DNA from: Geobacter sp. UBA5730
GTDB taxonomy: Bacteria > Desulfobacterota > Desulfuromonadia > Geobacterales > Pseudopelobacteraceae
Direction of reading: 5' to 3'
Assembly: GCA_002419465.1 (NCBI GenBank)
Contig: DIGE01000019.1
Coordinates: 164,745 to 228,744, forward strand
Length of the DNA stretch: 64,000 nucleotides
Shown here: positions 40,633-48,984 of the stretch, one piece after another
Numbering within the stretch: the first letter of the stretch is position 1
How the letters are laid out: the number at the start of each line of letters is the position of its first letter
The notes under the pieces: generated by a model
Database searches by the model: none
The model's input: only the letters and a program-made list of their open reading frames with translations
Told to the model about the DNA's origin: nothing
Translations under genes and position numbers: made by a program

Positions 40633-41216
40633 AGGTTTACCGGATGCTGCCGGGAAAGCTTCAGGAAGTTGTTCAGCAACAACATCCCCCCCTCGGTCAG
40701 GATCGATTCGGGATGAAACTGCACCCCCCAGACCGGCAGTTCCCGATGGCGCATCCCCATGATCTCGCCGTTCTCCACCCAGGCGGTCACTTCCAGGCAA
40801 TCAGGCAGGGTGGCGCGTTCCACCACCAGCGAGTGATAGCGGGTGGCGTTGAACGGGTTGGGCAACCCCGCAAACAACTCCTTGCCATTATGGAGAATCG
40901 GTGAGGTTTTGCCATGCATCAGCGAGACACTACGCACCACCCGCCCGCCAAAGGCTGCCCCGATAGACTGGTGCCCCAGGCAGACTCCCAGCAGTGGGAT
41001 CTTGCCGGCATACTCCCGAATGGCCGCCACCGAGATCCCGGCCTCCTCAGGCGAGCAGGGGCCGGGAGACACCACAATCCGGTCAGGCCGCAAGGAAGCA
41101 ATATCCGCCACGGCAATCTCATCATTGCGTACCACCCGCACCTCTTCGCCCAACTGTCCCAGGTACTGCACGATGTTAAAGGTAAAGGAGTCATAATTAT
41201 CGATCATCAGCAACAT
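40629..41216 (-). CDS. trpG: anthranilate / aminodeoxychorismate synthase glutaminase subunit
   Basis: It releases ammonia from glutamine for anthranilate (tryptophan) or aminodeoxychorismate (folate) synthesis. From ATG 41216 the protein has 195 residues: LMIDNYDSFTFNIVQYL at the start, the nucleophile Cys in GVCLGHQSIG near residue 78, YHSLVVE near 130 and VQFHPESIL with the catalytic His/Glu near 170. A TTG at 41231 is a possible longer start. No trpE, trpD or pabB is beside it, so the subunit may serve both pathways, as in bacteria with one amphibolic copy. pabA is an equally valid name. Confidence 0.9.
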   Translation of the reverse strand: MLLMIDNYDSFTFNIVQYLGQLGEEVRVVRNDEIAVADIASLRPDRIVVSPGPCSPEEAGISVAAIREYAGKIPLLGVCLGHQSIGAAFGGRVVRSVSLMHGKTSPILHNGKELFAGLPNPFNATRYHSLVVERATLPDCLEVTAWVENGEIMGMRHRELPVWGVQFHPESILTEGGMLLLNNFLKLSRQHPVNL

Positions 41217-41291
41217 AACAGTCTCAACCAATCGTTTGTATTATTTTACGTGAGATCAGCAGGCCACCTGACACCACATTCCACCTCATAA

Positions 41292-43928
41292 TTACGGAGC
41301 AGTCACTCGTGCTAACTCATGGGCCAGCTCCTGCATCTCAATAGGCTTTGCAAGATACCCGTCAAAACCTTCTGCCAGCAGGCGCTCACGGTCACCCCGC
41401 AAGGCATGGGCCGTCACGGCAATGATCGGTATCCGCCCACCTTTTTTTTGCTCCTGCTCACGCATCGTTGCCAATGCCTGGTGACCATCCATCACCGGCA
41501 TGGAGATATCCATCAGGACAACGTTGTATGCCGAGGCGTGCCAGCTATCAAGGGCTTCACGTCCATTATAGACGATAACGGCCTGATGCCCCATCCGTTT
41601 AAGCATGGCTAATATGGTTGCTGCATTCAACCGGTTATCCTCAGCAACCAACACTGTAAGCGACCTACTGGGAATCTGCGCAACAGATTCTTCCGATTGC
41701 CCGGACGTAGCGGCAGAAACTGCGCTTCCCGCACAACACGGCAACTCGACAAAAAAGGTAGCCCCCTGTCCGGCAACAGACTCAGCCCAGATCCGCCCCC
41801 CCATCAGCCCGGCCAGACGGCGGCAGATCGCCAGCCCCAGACCACTGCCGCCATGGACGCGTGTGGTGGAGTTATCAGCCTGCTCAAAGGGGTTAAAAAT
41901 TTTCTCCAATATCTCTGCCGGTATTCCGATACCGGTGTCACGCACCATCAGCTGCAGGGTGCCACATGCGTCTTGATCTGCATTGACCGTAGCAGCTATC
42001 GTAATGTCGCCGGACTCTGTAAACTTGATGGCGTTGCCCAACAGATTCAGCAGCACCTGCTTAAAGCGCAGACAGTCACCCCGTATCAATTCGGGGACCT
42101 GATCCTGAACCTCTATGTTGATCTGCAGTCCTTTTTGCTTGATCCGGGAGGACTGGTTGGCGACCACCTCATGAATACTGCGACGCAGCGAGAAATCGTT
42201 ATTCTCGAGTTCAAGTTTACCCGATTCTATCTTGGACAGGTCGAGGATGTCATTGATCAGTGCCAGCAGGTTCTCACAGGAGAGTTCCAAGCTTTCCAAA
42301 TACTCTGTTTGTTCTTGTGTCGGTTGGGTGAAACGCAACAGTTGCGTCATGCCGAATACGCCGTTCATCGGCGTGCGAATCTCGTGACTCATATTGGCAA
42401 GAAATTCGCTCTTTGCACGATTCGCGGCATCCGCAGCATGACGCGCCTGCACAAGTTCTTGCTGGTATTGCTTGAGATCGGTAATATCACGAAGAATGCC
42501 GACAGCATGCCAGCCTCCATGCAGAAAGACCGACGAAAGCGAAAGCGCAACCTGGATCTCTTGCCCATCCTTGCGTAGAGCCTCCAGCTCGATCGTTTTC
42601 CCGATCATGGGGCCAAAACCGGCGCGGTAAAACAGCGGCACAGCAGCACCATGTGCCTCCTTGTAGCGTGGGTGTGCCAGCAGTTCGTGCAGATTGCGCC
42701 CCAGGGCCTCTTCAGCCCGATAGCCAAGTATCTTCTCTGCTGCCGGATTCCAGAAGGAAACAGCCCCCTGGGGGTCCATCATCAAAATGGCATCCTGGGC
42801 TGAGCCGGTAATACTGCGCAACCGTGCTTCACTTTCACTCAGATGTTGTTCCCGTTCAGCCAGATTGTGAGCCATGACGTCGAAGCTTTGTGCCAGATCA
42901 CCCAGTTCTCCGCCCTGTACCTCGTCGGCTACCCTGACCTGCAGGTCACCCTGGGCAAGTTGATGGGAAACCTCTTGCAGCCGCGTGATCCGATCCGCAA
43001 TGGAGCGCTTGCCAATCAGGTACGACAGGGCAAAGGCGCCTGCAAGGAACGCGGCAAAGAACGCCAGATTCCGGGCGATCGAACGGTTGGCCGGAGCCAG
43101 CGCGGACTTCACCGGCATGCCGACCCGCACGTACATATACGGGGTTGTATCACCGGCAAACCGCACCTTGCGGTAGGTGATAAAACGAATATCCCTGAGT
43201 GAAGCGGCTCCCTTATAGGAGTGTTCATCCGGCCCGGCTTGCATCTTGATGAAGTCATCAAGATTGTACTTTGTACCGATGACCTTCTCCGGCATGATGG
43301 CACGGGTAAGGATCGTGCCGGCATGATCAAGCAGCAGGAAGTTGGTGCCAACAGGGAACGGGTTGAGATGCAACACGTCAACATAACGATCAAGGCTAAA
43401 CGCTACGATGATAACGCCACGGATGGCACCCGAAGTATCGCGGTAGGGGTAGGCAAAATGGAAAACCGGCTTTGCAATACTTTTGCTGACGACATATTCG
43501 CCGGAAGAGAGCCGACCAGTTGCAATGGCATCCTTAAAGTACCGCCGGTCTGCCACGTTGGCTGGCGGTGGCGGCATATGCACGGCAGCCCAGATCCTGC
43601 CGACCCGGTCAGCAACAAGAATATTGGCATAATGCGGATTCAGCTTTTGAAGTTGTTGCAGCAACGGCTGAACCTGGCCACGGTCATGTTGTCGCACGAT
43701 CGACATCTGGGCAAGGGTGACGAGCAGTTGCTCAGCCCCGTAAGCGGTGCTTTTTTGCTCTGAAGCTATCCGCTCAGCCAGCAGCCGGGTAAGGGTATAG
43801 GCCTCTTTGACGGCATGCTCACGCTCTTGGATACCAGCAAAGATAATGATCACAATTGCAGGCAGGGCGATGACCAGCGTGGTCAGCAACAGCTGCGAAC
43901 GAATTGGCAACGAGAAAAATTTTTTCAT
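41292..43928 (-). CDS. hybrid sensor histidine kinase with Cache, HAMP, PAS and receiver
   Basis: Starting at ATG 43928 the protein has 878 residues; a GTG at 43961 is a possible alternative. Order: membrane helix (LLLTTLVIALPAIVIIIFAG), a double-Cache-like periplasmic sensor (about 35-270), second helix (AFFAAFLAGAFALSYLIG), HAMP, PAS (about 360-480), HisKA (SHEIRTPMNGVFGM), HATPase (NAIKFTESGDI, GSGLGLAI) and a C-terminal receiver (VLMDISMPVMDGHQALA, Asp near residue 800). The receiver implies a phosphorelay to a distant Hpt protein. The gene stands alone between trpG and a dehydrogenase. The Cache domain suggests a small organic ligand, which I cannot name. Confidence 0.92.
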   Translation of the reverse strand: MKKFFSLPIRSQLLLTTLVIALPAIVIIIFAGIQEREHAVKEAYTLTRLLAERIASEQKSTAYGAEQLLVTLAQMSIVRQHDRGQVQPLLQQLQKLNPHYANILVADRVGRIWAAVHMPPPPANVADRRYFKDAIATGRLSSGEYVVSKSIAKPVFHFAYPYRDTSGAIRGVIIVAFSLDRYVDVLHLNPFPVGTNFLLLDHAGTILTRAIMPEKVIGTKYNLDDFIKMQAGPDEHSYKGAASLRDIRFITYRKVRFAGDTTPYMYVRVGMPVKSALAPANRSIARNLAFFAAFLAGAFALSYLIGKRSIADRITRLQEVSHQLAQGDLQVRVADEVQGGELGDLAQSFDVMAHNLAEREQHLSESEARLRSITGSAQDAILMMDPQGAVSFWNPAAEKILGYRAEEALGRNLHELLAHPRYKEAHGAAVPLFYRAGFGPMIGKTIELEALRKDGQEIQVALSLSSVFLHGGWHAVGILRDITDLKQYQQELVQARHAADAANRAKSEFLANMSHEIRTPMNGVFGMTQLLRFTQPTQEQTEYLESLELSCENLLALINDILDLSKIESGKLELENNDFSLRRSIHEVVANQSSRIKQKGLQINIEVQDQVPELIRGDCLRFKQVLLNLLGNAIKFTESGDITIAATVNADQDACGTLQLMVRDTGIGIPAEILEKIFNPFEQADNSTTRVHGGSGLGLAICRRLAGLMGGRIWAESVAGQGATFFVELPCCAGSAVSAATSGQSEESVAQIPSRSLTVLVAEDNRLNAATILAMLKRMGHQAVIVYNGREALDSWHASAYNVVLMDISMPVMDGHQALATMREQEQKKGGRIPIIAVTAHALRGDRERLLAEGFDGYLAKPIEMQELAHELARVTAP

Positions 43929-44001
43929 CGGGATTGCAGAACAATCATTCGAATAAAACACCGCCAGAAGTTAATCAGGTCTGTTACGATTGCAACGGTT
44001 T

Positions 44002-44097
44002 TCACCTGGCCTGCCTGTGAACAGGCCAAACTATAGCACCAAGCACCAGGAGCATGACAACGCTCCAGACGGCAACGACGAATCTGCGTGTATTCAT
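44002..44097 (-). CDS. possible 31-aa single-helix membrane peptide
   Basis: An ATG at 44097 with AAGGTGAT seven bases upstream encodes 31 residues: a basic start (MNTRRF), one membrane span (VVAVWSVVMLLVLGAIVWPV) and a basic end (HRQAR). It lies between the hybrid kinase and the dehydrogenase on their strand, just after the dehydrogenase stop. The binding site and the positive-flanked helix make it more than a random frame, but without conservation data it stays tentative. Confidence 0.4.
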   Translation of the reverse strand: MNTRRFVVAVWSVVMLLVLGAIVWPVHRQAR

Positions 44098-44126
44098 GAT
44101 GATCACCTTATTATGAACGCTGTTCG

Positions 44127-44894
44127 CTATACGCACGTGCTGCGATGTACTGCCAGCGGCCCCCAGGATTGATCTATAGACATTACTTCCAGATGGTTGA
44201 CATTGACATGTGCCGGTTGATCGCTGATCCACTTGATGATGCCGGCAACATCCTCGGCCGTCAGCGGCTGACAGCTCGCATAGACCTTGTCGGCCTTCTG
44301 CTGATCACCCTTGAAACGAACCTGGGAAAATTCGGTTTCAGCCATGCCGGGAGCGATACAGGTCGCCCGCACACGGCTGCCCAGCAGATCCGATCGCAAG
44401 TTACGGGTAAACTGCTCAACAAAGGCCTTGGTGCCGCCGTAGACGTTACCGCCAGGATACGGCCAGGCCCCGGCAGTGGAGCCGATGTTGATGATATGGC
44501 CGCGATTGCGTGCCACCATGCCGGGCAGCAGTGCGTGGGTGCAGTACATCAGCCCCTTGATATTGGTATCCACCATGGTATCCCAATCGTCCAAGGATGC
44601 TTGATGTGCTGGTTCCAATCCCAGTGCCAGACCAGCATTATTGATCAGCAGATCGATATCGCGGAAACCTGCCGGCAAGGCTGTCAGGGCAGCCTCGACG
44701 GCGGTCCGGTCACGGACGTCAAGTTGAACGGCCTGCACCGGCAGTTTGTCGCCGAACTCACGCTGCAGGGCCAGTAACGGCTCCAGGCGGCGGGCAGCCA
44801 GCACCAGGCGGTTGTCCCCTTCAGCAAAGGCGCGGGCACAAGCCGCGCCAAAACCCGCCGAGGCACCGGTGATCAAAATAACCTTTCCGCTCAT
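44127..44894 (-). CDS. short-chain dehydrogenase (YdfG-like, 3-hydroxy acid / serine type)
   Basis: The 255-residue cytosolic oxidoreductase has the NADP-binding loop ITGASAGFGAACARAF, NNAGLAL near residue 88, the Ser in GSTAGAWPY and the active-site YGGTKAF (Tyr-x3-Lys) near residue 155. After it, APGMAETEFS and the C-terminal ITAEDVA-like stretch (LTAEDVAGIIKWISDQPAHVNVNHLEVM) are characteristic of YdfG, which oxidises 3-hydroxy acids and L-allo-threonine and also reduces malonic semialdehyde. The true substrate here is unproven. The gene is flanked by a terminator of the kor operon upstream. Confidence 0.88.
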   Translation of the reverse strand: MSGKVILITGASAGFGAACARAFAEGDNRLVLAARRLEPLLALQREFGDKLPVQAVQLDVRDRTAVEAALTALPAGFRDIDLLINNAGLALGLEPAHQASLDDWDTMVDTNIKGLMYCTHALLPGMVARNRGHIINIGSTAGAWPYPGGNVYGGTKAFVEQFTRNLRSDLLGSRVRATCIAPGMAETEFSQVRFKGDQQKADKVYASCQPLTAEDVAGIIKWISDQPAHVNVNHLEVMSIDQSWGPLAVHRSTCV

Positions 44895-44992
44895 CCCTTG
44901 TTCCTTTCACGCACAGTTCACCATCAGGAGCGTGGCCGACACCTCGCTATCATTTCGGTTTGGCAGCAGCACCGCATGCTCACTATATACCA

Positions 44993-45023
44993 TAAAAATG
45001 GCCCGATGCATGCGCACCGGGCC
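44993..45023 (-). terminator. terminator of the icd-mdh-kor cluster
   Basis: On the minus strand GGCCCG (45023-45018) and CGGGCC (45005-45000) form a 6-bp stem with a self-complementary loop (GTGCGCATGCAT), followed by ATTTTTATG. It lies 22 bases after the korC stop. Confidence 0.75.
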
Positions 45024-45045
45024 TGATAACAGCAAAATAAAAAAA

Positions 45046-45591
45046 TTACTTGGAAGCAGCCAGAGCCTTCTCAAAGCCGGCAGCATAGGCCTTCTTGTTC
45101 AGTTCCAGGAATGCCTCGGGCACACGGGAAAGCACAGCCTTCTCACCATTCTCACGGGAAACCACGCCGGTCAGGGCAATCATGGCTCCCAGGGCAACGA
45201 TGTTGGCAACGATCTCACGGCCCACTTCATTCTTGGCAGTGTTGATGATGTTAAAACCAATTTTCTTGAAGTTACCTTCCGGCAAACGGGTTACCAGATC
45301 GGTGTCATACAGCAGGATACCGCCATCCTTCAGGTCGGCACTGTACTTGTCACAGGCTTCCTGAGTAAGGGCCAGCAGTGCATCAACCTTGGTTGCCTTG
45401 GGATAGTCAACCGGCACATCGTCAATGATGACCTCTGACTTGGAAGCACCACCACGAGCCTCAGGGCCGTAGCTCTGGGACTGGACAGCCTGCTTGCCTT
45501 CATGGATGGAAGCTGCCTCGGCAAGGATGATCCCCGCAGTGATCAGACCTTGGCCGCCGGCGCCGGAAAAACGTAATTCATACCTGGCCAT
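45046..45591 (-). CDS. korC: 2-oxoglutarate:ferredoxin oxidoreductase gamma subunit
   Basis: This is the gamma subunit of the oxidoreductase that converts 2-oxoglutarate, CoA and oxidised ferredoxin to succinyl-CoA and CO2, reversibly. The 181 residues have the gamma-family opening YELRFSGAGGQGLITAGIILAEA and the QSYGPEARGGASKSEVIID motif near residue 42. It is the last gene of the korDABC run, 28 bp after korB. The ordered four-subunit arrangement beside icd and mdh points to 2-oxoglutarate rather than pyruvate or branched acids. Confidence 0.93.
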   Translation of the reverse strand: MARYELRFSGAGGQGLITAGIILAEAASIHEGKQAVQSQSYGPEARGGASKSEVIIDDVPVDYPKATKVDALLALTQEACDKYSADLKDGGILLYDTDLVTRLPEGNFKKIGFNIINTAKNEVGREIVANIVALGAMIALTGVVSRENGEKAVLSRVPEAFLELNKKAYAAGFEKALAASK

Positions 45592-45619
45592 CTATCTTCT
45601 CCTTTATCAACGTAATGAA

Positions 45620-46438
45620 TTATTTTGCGCCGCCAGCCCGCTCGATAACCTTGGCGTACTCCTCGCAGTACTCAGGGCGCTCAACCTTGTGCAGCACACC
45701 GGTCAGAATCTTGCCTTCCAACTGCTCGGCAGTCATCTTCTCAGCAGCCTTCACCGGCACAGCAACTTCCTTCAGACGGTTCATCATTTCGATGACCGAC
45801 TTGTACTTGTTGCGACGGCCGTAGGTAGTGGGGCAGTCATCCAGAATCTCGACAACCGAGAAACCTTTGTGCTGAATAGCCTCAGCAATCAGTTTATCAA
45901 TCTGGTTGGCATGAAAGGCGGTACCACGGGCAACAAACGAAGCGCCGGCTCCGATGGCCAGCTTGGCGATATCAAAGTTGGGATCAGGGTTGCCGTACGG
46001 CGTGGTGGATGCCTTGTGGCCGGTGGGGGTGGCAGGTGAGAACTGACCACCGGTCATGCCGTAGATATAGTTGTTCATGATGATGTAGGTCATGTTGATG
46101 TTACGACGGCAGGCATGGATGAAGTGGTTACCGCCAATGGCAGTGCCGTCGCCATCACCACCGACCAGGATCACGTTCATCTCCGGCTTGGCAAGCTTAA
46201 CACCGGTTGCGAAGGCAGCAGCACGACCGTGAGCGGTGTGCAGGGTGCAACAATCGATGTAGCCGGGCAGACGGGAGGCGCAACCGATGCCGGAAACAAT
46301 GGCGGTCTCTTCCTTCACAAGGTTGAGGCTGTCCATGGCGCGGATCAGACCCTTCATAACAATGCCGTGGCCGCAACCAGGGCACCAGATGTGGGGCAAC
46401 TTGCCCGGACGGATATATTTTTCGTAATCAAAAGCCAT
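45620..46438 (-). CDS. korB: 2-oxoglutarate:ferredoxin oxidoreductase beta subunit
   Basis: This subunit binds thiamine pyrophosphate. The 272 residues show IWCPGCGHGIVMKGLIRA near the start, with cysteines that help hold a cluster, GIGCASRLPGYIDCCTLHTAHGRAAAFATG near residue 52, and the TPP motif GGDGDGTAIGGNHFIHACRRN near 95, ending in the NNYIYGMTGGQFSPATPTG stretch. All are hallmarks of the beta subunit. It starts 2 bases after the korA stop, so the subunits are made together. Confidence 0.96.
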   Translation of the reverse strand: MAFDYEKYIRPGKLPHIWCPGCGHGIVMKGLIRAMDSLNLVKEETAIVSGIGCASRLPGYIDCCTLHTAHGRAAAFATGVKLAKPEMNVILVGGDGDGTAIGGNHFIHACRRNINMTYIIMNNYIYGMTGGQFSPATPTGHKASTTPYGNPDPNFDIAKLAIGAGASFVARGTAFHANQIDKLIAEAIQHKGFSVVEILDDCPTTYGRRNKYKSVIEMMNRLKEVAVPVKAAEKMTAEQLEGKILTGVLHKVERPEYCEEYAKVIERAGGAK

Positions 46439-46440
46439 GG

Positions 46441-47574
46441 TTACTTTACCTCCTTGATCTTCTCAATGATCTGCTCGGGGTTGATCGGTTCACCGTCAAC
46501 ACGATTGATGCCGAGGATCTGAGCCTTGCCTTGTGCGCAACGCTCAACTTCAAGACTACACATACCCAGGTTCATCTCAGGTACGATGAAGCCTTTAACC
46601 TTACCGGCCAGGGCCTTGATCTGCTTGTCAGGGAACGGCCAGAAGGTCTTTATCCGGAACATGCCAACCTTGATCCCTTGCTCGCGTGCTGCGTTCACCG
46701 CATAACGAGCGGAACGCGAGGTGGAGCCGTAGGCGACCACGCAGATTTCAGCGTCGTCCAGCATAAACTCTTCAAATTCGACGATTTCATCAATGTTAGC
46801 CGTGACCTTGCGGATCTGGCGCTCTTCCTCGGCCTGCACATACTCGGCTTTGGTGGTGGGGAAGCCGTCGGGCAACTTGTTCAGTCCGGTTACATGGAAC
46901 TTGTAGCCGGAACCGAAGGCAGCCAAAGGAGGCACATCACCGAACTTGGTGTCATACGGCTTGTACTCAGCCGGCGGAACCGAAGGTGCGGTGCGGTTGA
47001 TCACTTCCAACTCACCCGGCTCGGGGAAGACCACCCGCTCACGCATGTGGGCAACGATCTCATCCGGCAGCACGTGTACCGGCATGCGGTACTTCTCTGC
47101 CAGGTTAAAGGCCCGTACGATCATCTCATAGGTTTCCTGCACCGAGGCAGGCATCAGAGCGATGGTAGCGTGATCGCCGTGGGTACCCCACTTGGCGCAC
47201 ATCACGTCGGACTGGGAAGGACCAGTCGGCATACCGGTCGAAGGACCACCGCGCATGACGTTATACACAACGCAAGGGATCTCGGCGATGCAGCCGTAAC
47301 CGATCAGCTCCTGCTTCAGGGACAGACCAGGGCCGGAGGTGGAGGTCAGGGCTTTCTTACCGGCCAGAGCACCGCCCAACAGGGCAGCCATGGCGCCGAT
47401 TTCGTCTTCCATCTGGATGAACTTGCCACCAATCTTGGGAAGTTCAGCCGACAGGACTTCCGACACTTCAGTTGAGGGGGTAATGGGGTAACCGGCGAAA
47501 AATGTGCAGCCGGCATACAGCGCACCGTATGCAGCCGCCTCGTTACCTTGCAAAAAAGCAACTTTTTTTGACAC
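46441..47574 (-). CDS. korA: 2-oxoglutarate:ferredoxin oxidoreductase alpha subunit
   Basis: The 377-residue alpha subunit carries the pyrimidine-binding half of the TPP site. AAAYGALYAGCTFFAGYPITPSTE opens it, EDEIGAMAALLGGALAGKKALTSTSGPGLSL follows near residue 56, and a C-terminal transketolase-like domain VVAYGSTSRSARYAV is present near residue 275. The gap to korD is 20 bp. With icd and mdh upstream, this supplies the succinyl-CoA step of a ferredoxin-linked TCA cycle that can also run reductively. Confidence 0.96.
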   Translation of the reverse strand: MSKKVAFLQGNEAAAYGALYAGCTFFAGYPITPSTEVSEVLSAELPKIGGKFIQMEDEIGAMAALLGGALAGKKALTSTSGPGLSLKQELIGYGCIAEIPCVVYNVMRGGPSTGMPTGPSQSDVMCAKWGTHGDHATIALMPASVQETYEMIVRAFNLAEKYRMPVHVLPDEIVAHMRERVVFPEPGELEVINRTAPSVPPAEYKPYDTKFGDVPPLAAFGSGYKFHVTGLNKLPDGFPTTKAEYVQAEEERQIRKVTANIDEIVEFEEFMLDDAEICVVAYGSTSRSARYAVNAAREQGIKVGMFRIKTFWPFPDKQIKALAGKVKGFIVPEMNLGMCSLEVERCAQGKAQILGINRVDGEPINPEQIIEKIKEVK

Positions 47575-47594
47575 TTTGAATTCCTCCCGTCTCG

Positions 47595-47798
47595 TTATTC
47601 AGCGTGAACTTTGATGGCAAAGTCAGGGCAACGCAGTTCGCACTGCATGCACTTGATACACTTCTCCAGATCCTTGACAGAGGCAACAAAACCTTTCATT
47701 TCCAGGACCTTGGTCGGGCAAAATTCCACACAGATGTGGCAACCCTTGCAATACTTCTCAATGATCTCAATTCTTGGCAGCTTCTTTTCATCTGACAT
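47595..47798 (-). CDS. korD: 2-oxoglutarate:ferredoxin oxidoreductase delta subunit (2[4Fe-4S])
   Basis: This 67-residue ferredoxin-like subunit has two 4Fe-4S motifs, CKGCHICVEFCP and CIKCMQCELRCP, that wire the TPP site to the external ferredoxin. It is the first kor gene on the minus strand, 119 bp after mdh, with an AAAGGAGCT ribosome binding site. Confidence 0.95.
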   Translation of the reverse strand: MSDEKKLPRIEIIEKYCKGCHICVEFCPTKVLEMKGFVASVKDLEKCIKCMQCELRCPDFAIKVHAE

Positions 47799-47856
47799 CG
47801 GGAAAGCTCCTTTTATCCGTATTCGGAGGTGTAAAATGATACCTTAAAATGGTGCA

Positions 47857-47886
47857 AAAGAAGGGCGGCATACACCGCCCTTCTTT
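47857..47886 (-). terminator. terminator between mdh and korD
   Basis: AAAGAAGGGCGG (47857-47868) pairs perfectly with CCGCCCTTCTTT (47875-47886) around a 6-base loop. On the minus strand the stem follows the mdh stop by 31 bases and ends in TTTGC. The U-tract is short, so partial read-through into korDABC is likely. Confidence 0.7.
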
Positions 47887-47917
47887 GTCATCAAGGCATG
47901 AATCCCTTGTGAGGGAA

Positions 47918-48880
47918 TTATTTGAGGATACTGTCCAGGCTGTCGACCAGACCCTTAACGGCGGCAACAGACTTGTCCATCATGGCCTGCTCGGTGGCAT
48001 CCAACTTGAACTGCAGGATGTTTTCCACGCCGTTGGCACCCAGCACTGCAGGTACACCAACATAGTAGCCTTTTACGCCGAACTCACCGTTCAGCAGGCA
48101 GCAGGTAGGCAGAACACGCTTCTGGTCCTTCAATACGGATTCAGCCATGGCGATGGCGGAAGAAGCCGGTGAATAGAAGGCAGAACCGGTTTTCAGCAGG
48201 GCAACAACTTCGCCGCCAGCCAGACGGGTACGGTTAACCATTGCTTCCATTACTTCCTTGGCCTTGTCTGCACCGTATTTTTGCTCCAGCAGTTCCATAA
48301 CCGGAATGCCGTTTACACTGGCATAACGGACCAGGGGAACCATGTCGTCGCCGTGACCACCCAGAGTCATGGCGGAAACATCCTTCACGGACACACCCAG
48401 TTCCCAAGCAATGAAGGCCTTAAAACGAGCGGAGTCCAGCACACCGGCCTGACCAACCACGCGGTTAGAAGGCATGCCGGTAACCTTCTGGCACAGGGTA
48501 ACCATGGCGTCCAGCGGGTTAGAAATAATAATCACGAAGGCGCTGGAGGCGTACTGCTTAATCCCCTCGGCAACGGAGGTCATGATCTTGGAGTTAGTGG
48601 CAATCAGGTCGTCACGGCTCATGCCCGGCTTGCGGGGCAGACCGGCGGTAACGATAACCACATCGGAACCGGCGATGTCCTTGTAATCCTGAGTACCCTT
48701 CAGGCAGACGTCAAAACCGTCAACCGGGGAAGCTTCGGCGATATCCAACATCTTGCCCTGGGGCATACCTTCCACGATGTCAAACAGAACCACGTCGCCC
48801 AGTTCACGCAAGGCGCAAAGTTGAGCCAGAACGCCACCAATTTGACCGCCGCCAATCAGAGAAATCTTCTTACGTCCCAT
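47918..48880 (-). CDS. mdh: malate dehydrogenase
   Basis: MDH interconverts malate and oxaloacetate with NAD. The 320-residue LDH-like type shows the NAD loop ISLIGGGQIGGVLAQL with Asp at the end of the second strand (VVLFDIVEG), the catalytic loop TAGLPRKPGMSRDDL carrying the malate-specific Arg, and the active-site His in MTLGGHGDDMVPL. It follows icd by about 104 bp in the same direction and precedes korDABC. The three loci form a TCA segment. Confidence 0.96.
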   Translation of the reverse strand: MGRKKISLIGGGQIGGVLAQLCALRELGDVVLFDIVEGMPQGKMLDIAEASPVDGFDVCLKGTQDYKDIAGSDVVIVTAGLPRKPGMSRDDLIATNSKIMTSVAEGIKQYASSAFVIIISNPLDAMVTLCQKVTGMPSNRVVGQAGVLDSARFKAFIAWELGVSVKDVSAMTLGGHGDDMVPLVRYASVNGIPVMELLEQKYGADKAKEVMEAMVNRTRLAGGEVVALLKTGSAFYSPASSAIAMAESVLKDQKRVLPTCCLLNGEFGVKGYYVGVPAVLGANGVENILQFKLDATEQAMMDKSVAAVKGLVDSLDSILK

Positions 48881-48947
48881 TTGTTCTTCCTCCTCTTCGA
48901 GAATGTGTTTTGCAACGAACGTCTGCTTCTTACAACATAGATGTAAC

Positions 48948-48972
48948 GGGGAGCCAGTCAGGCCAGCTCCCC
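48948..48972 (-). terminator. hairpin between icd and mdh
   Basis: GGGGAGC (48948-48954) and GCTCCCC (48966-48972) form a 7-bp stem 12 bases after the icd stop. There is no T-run after it on the minus strand, so it is better read as an RNA-stabilising or weak terminating hairpin than as a full terminator. Confidence 0.45.
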
Positions 48973-48984
48973 GCGCTGGCTCTA

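Noticed and set aside
40633..40800. 56-codon upstream extension of lhgO
   Set aside because: It lies inside trpG/pabA and places a non-homologous segment before the FAD loop. The GTGA overlap start is better.
46531..47475. 314-codon plus-strand frame opposite korA
   Set aside because: Shadow of a conserved alpha subunit, with no family motifs.
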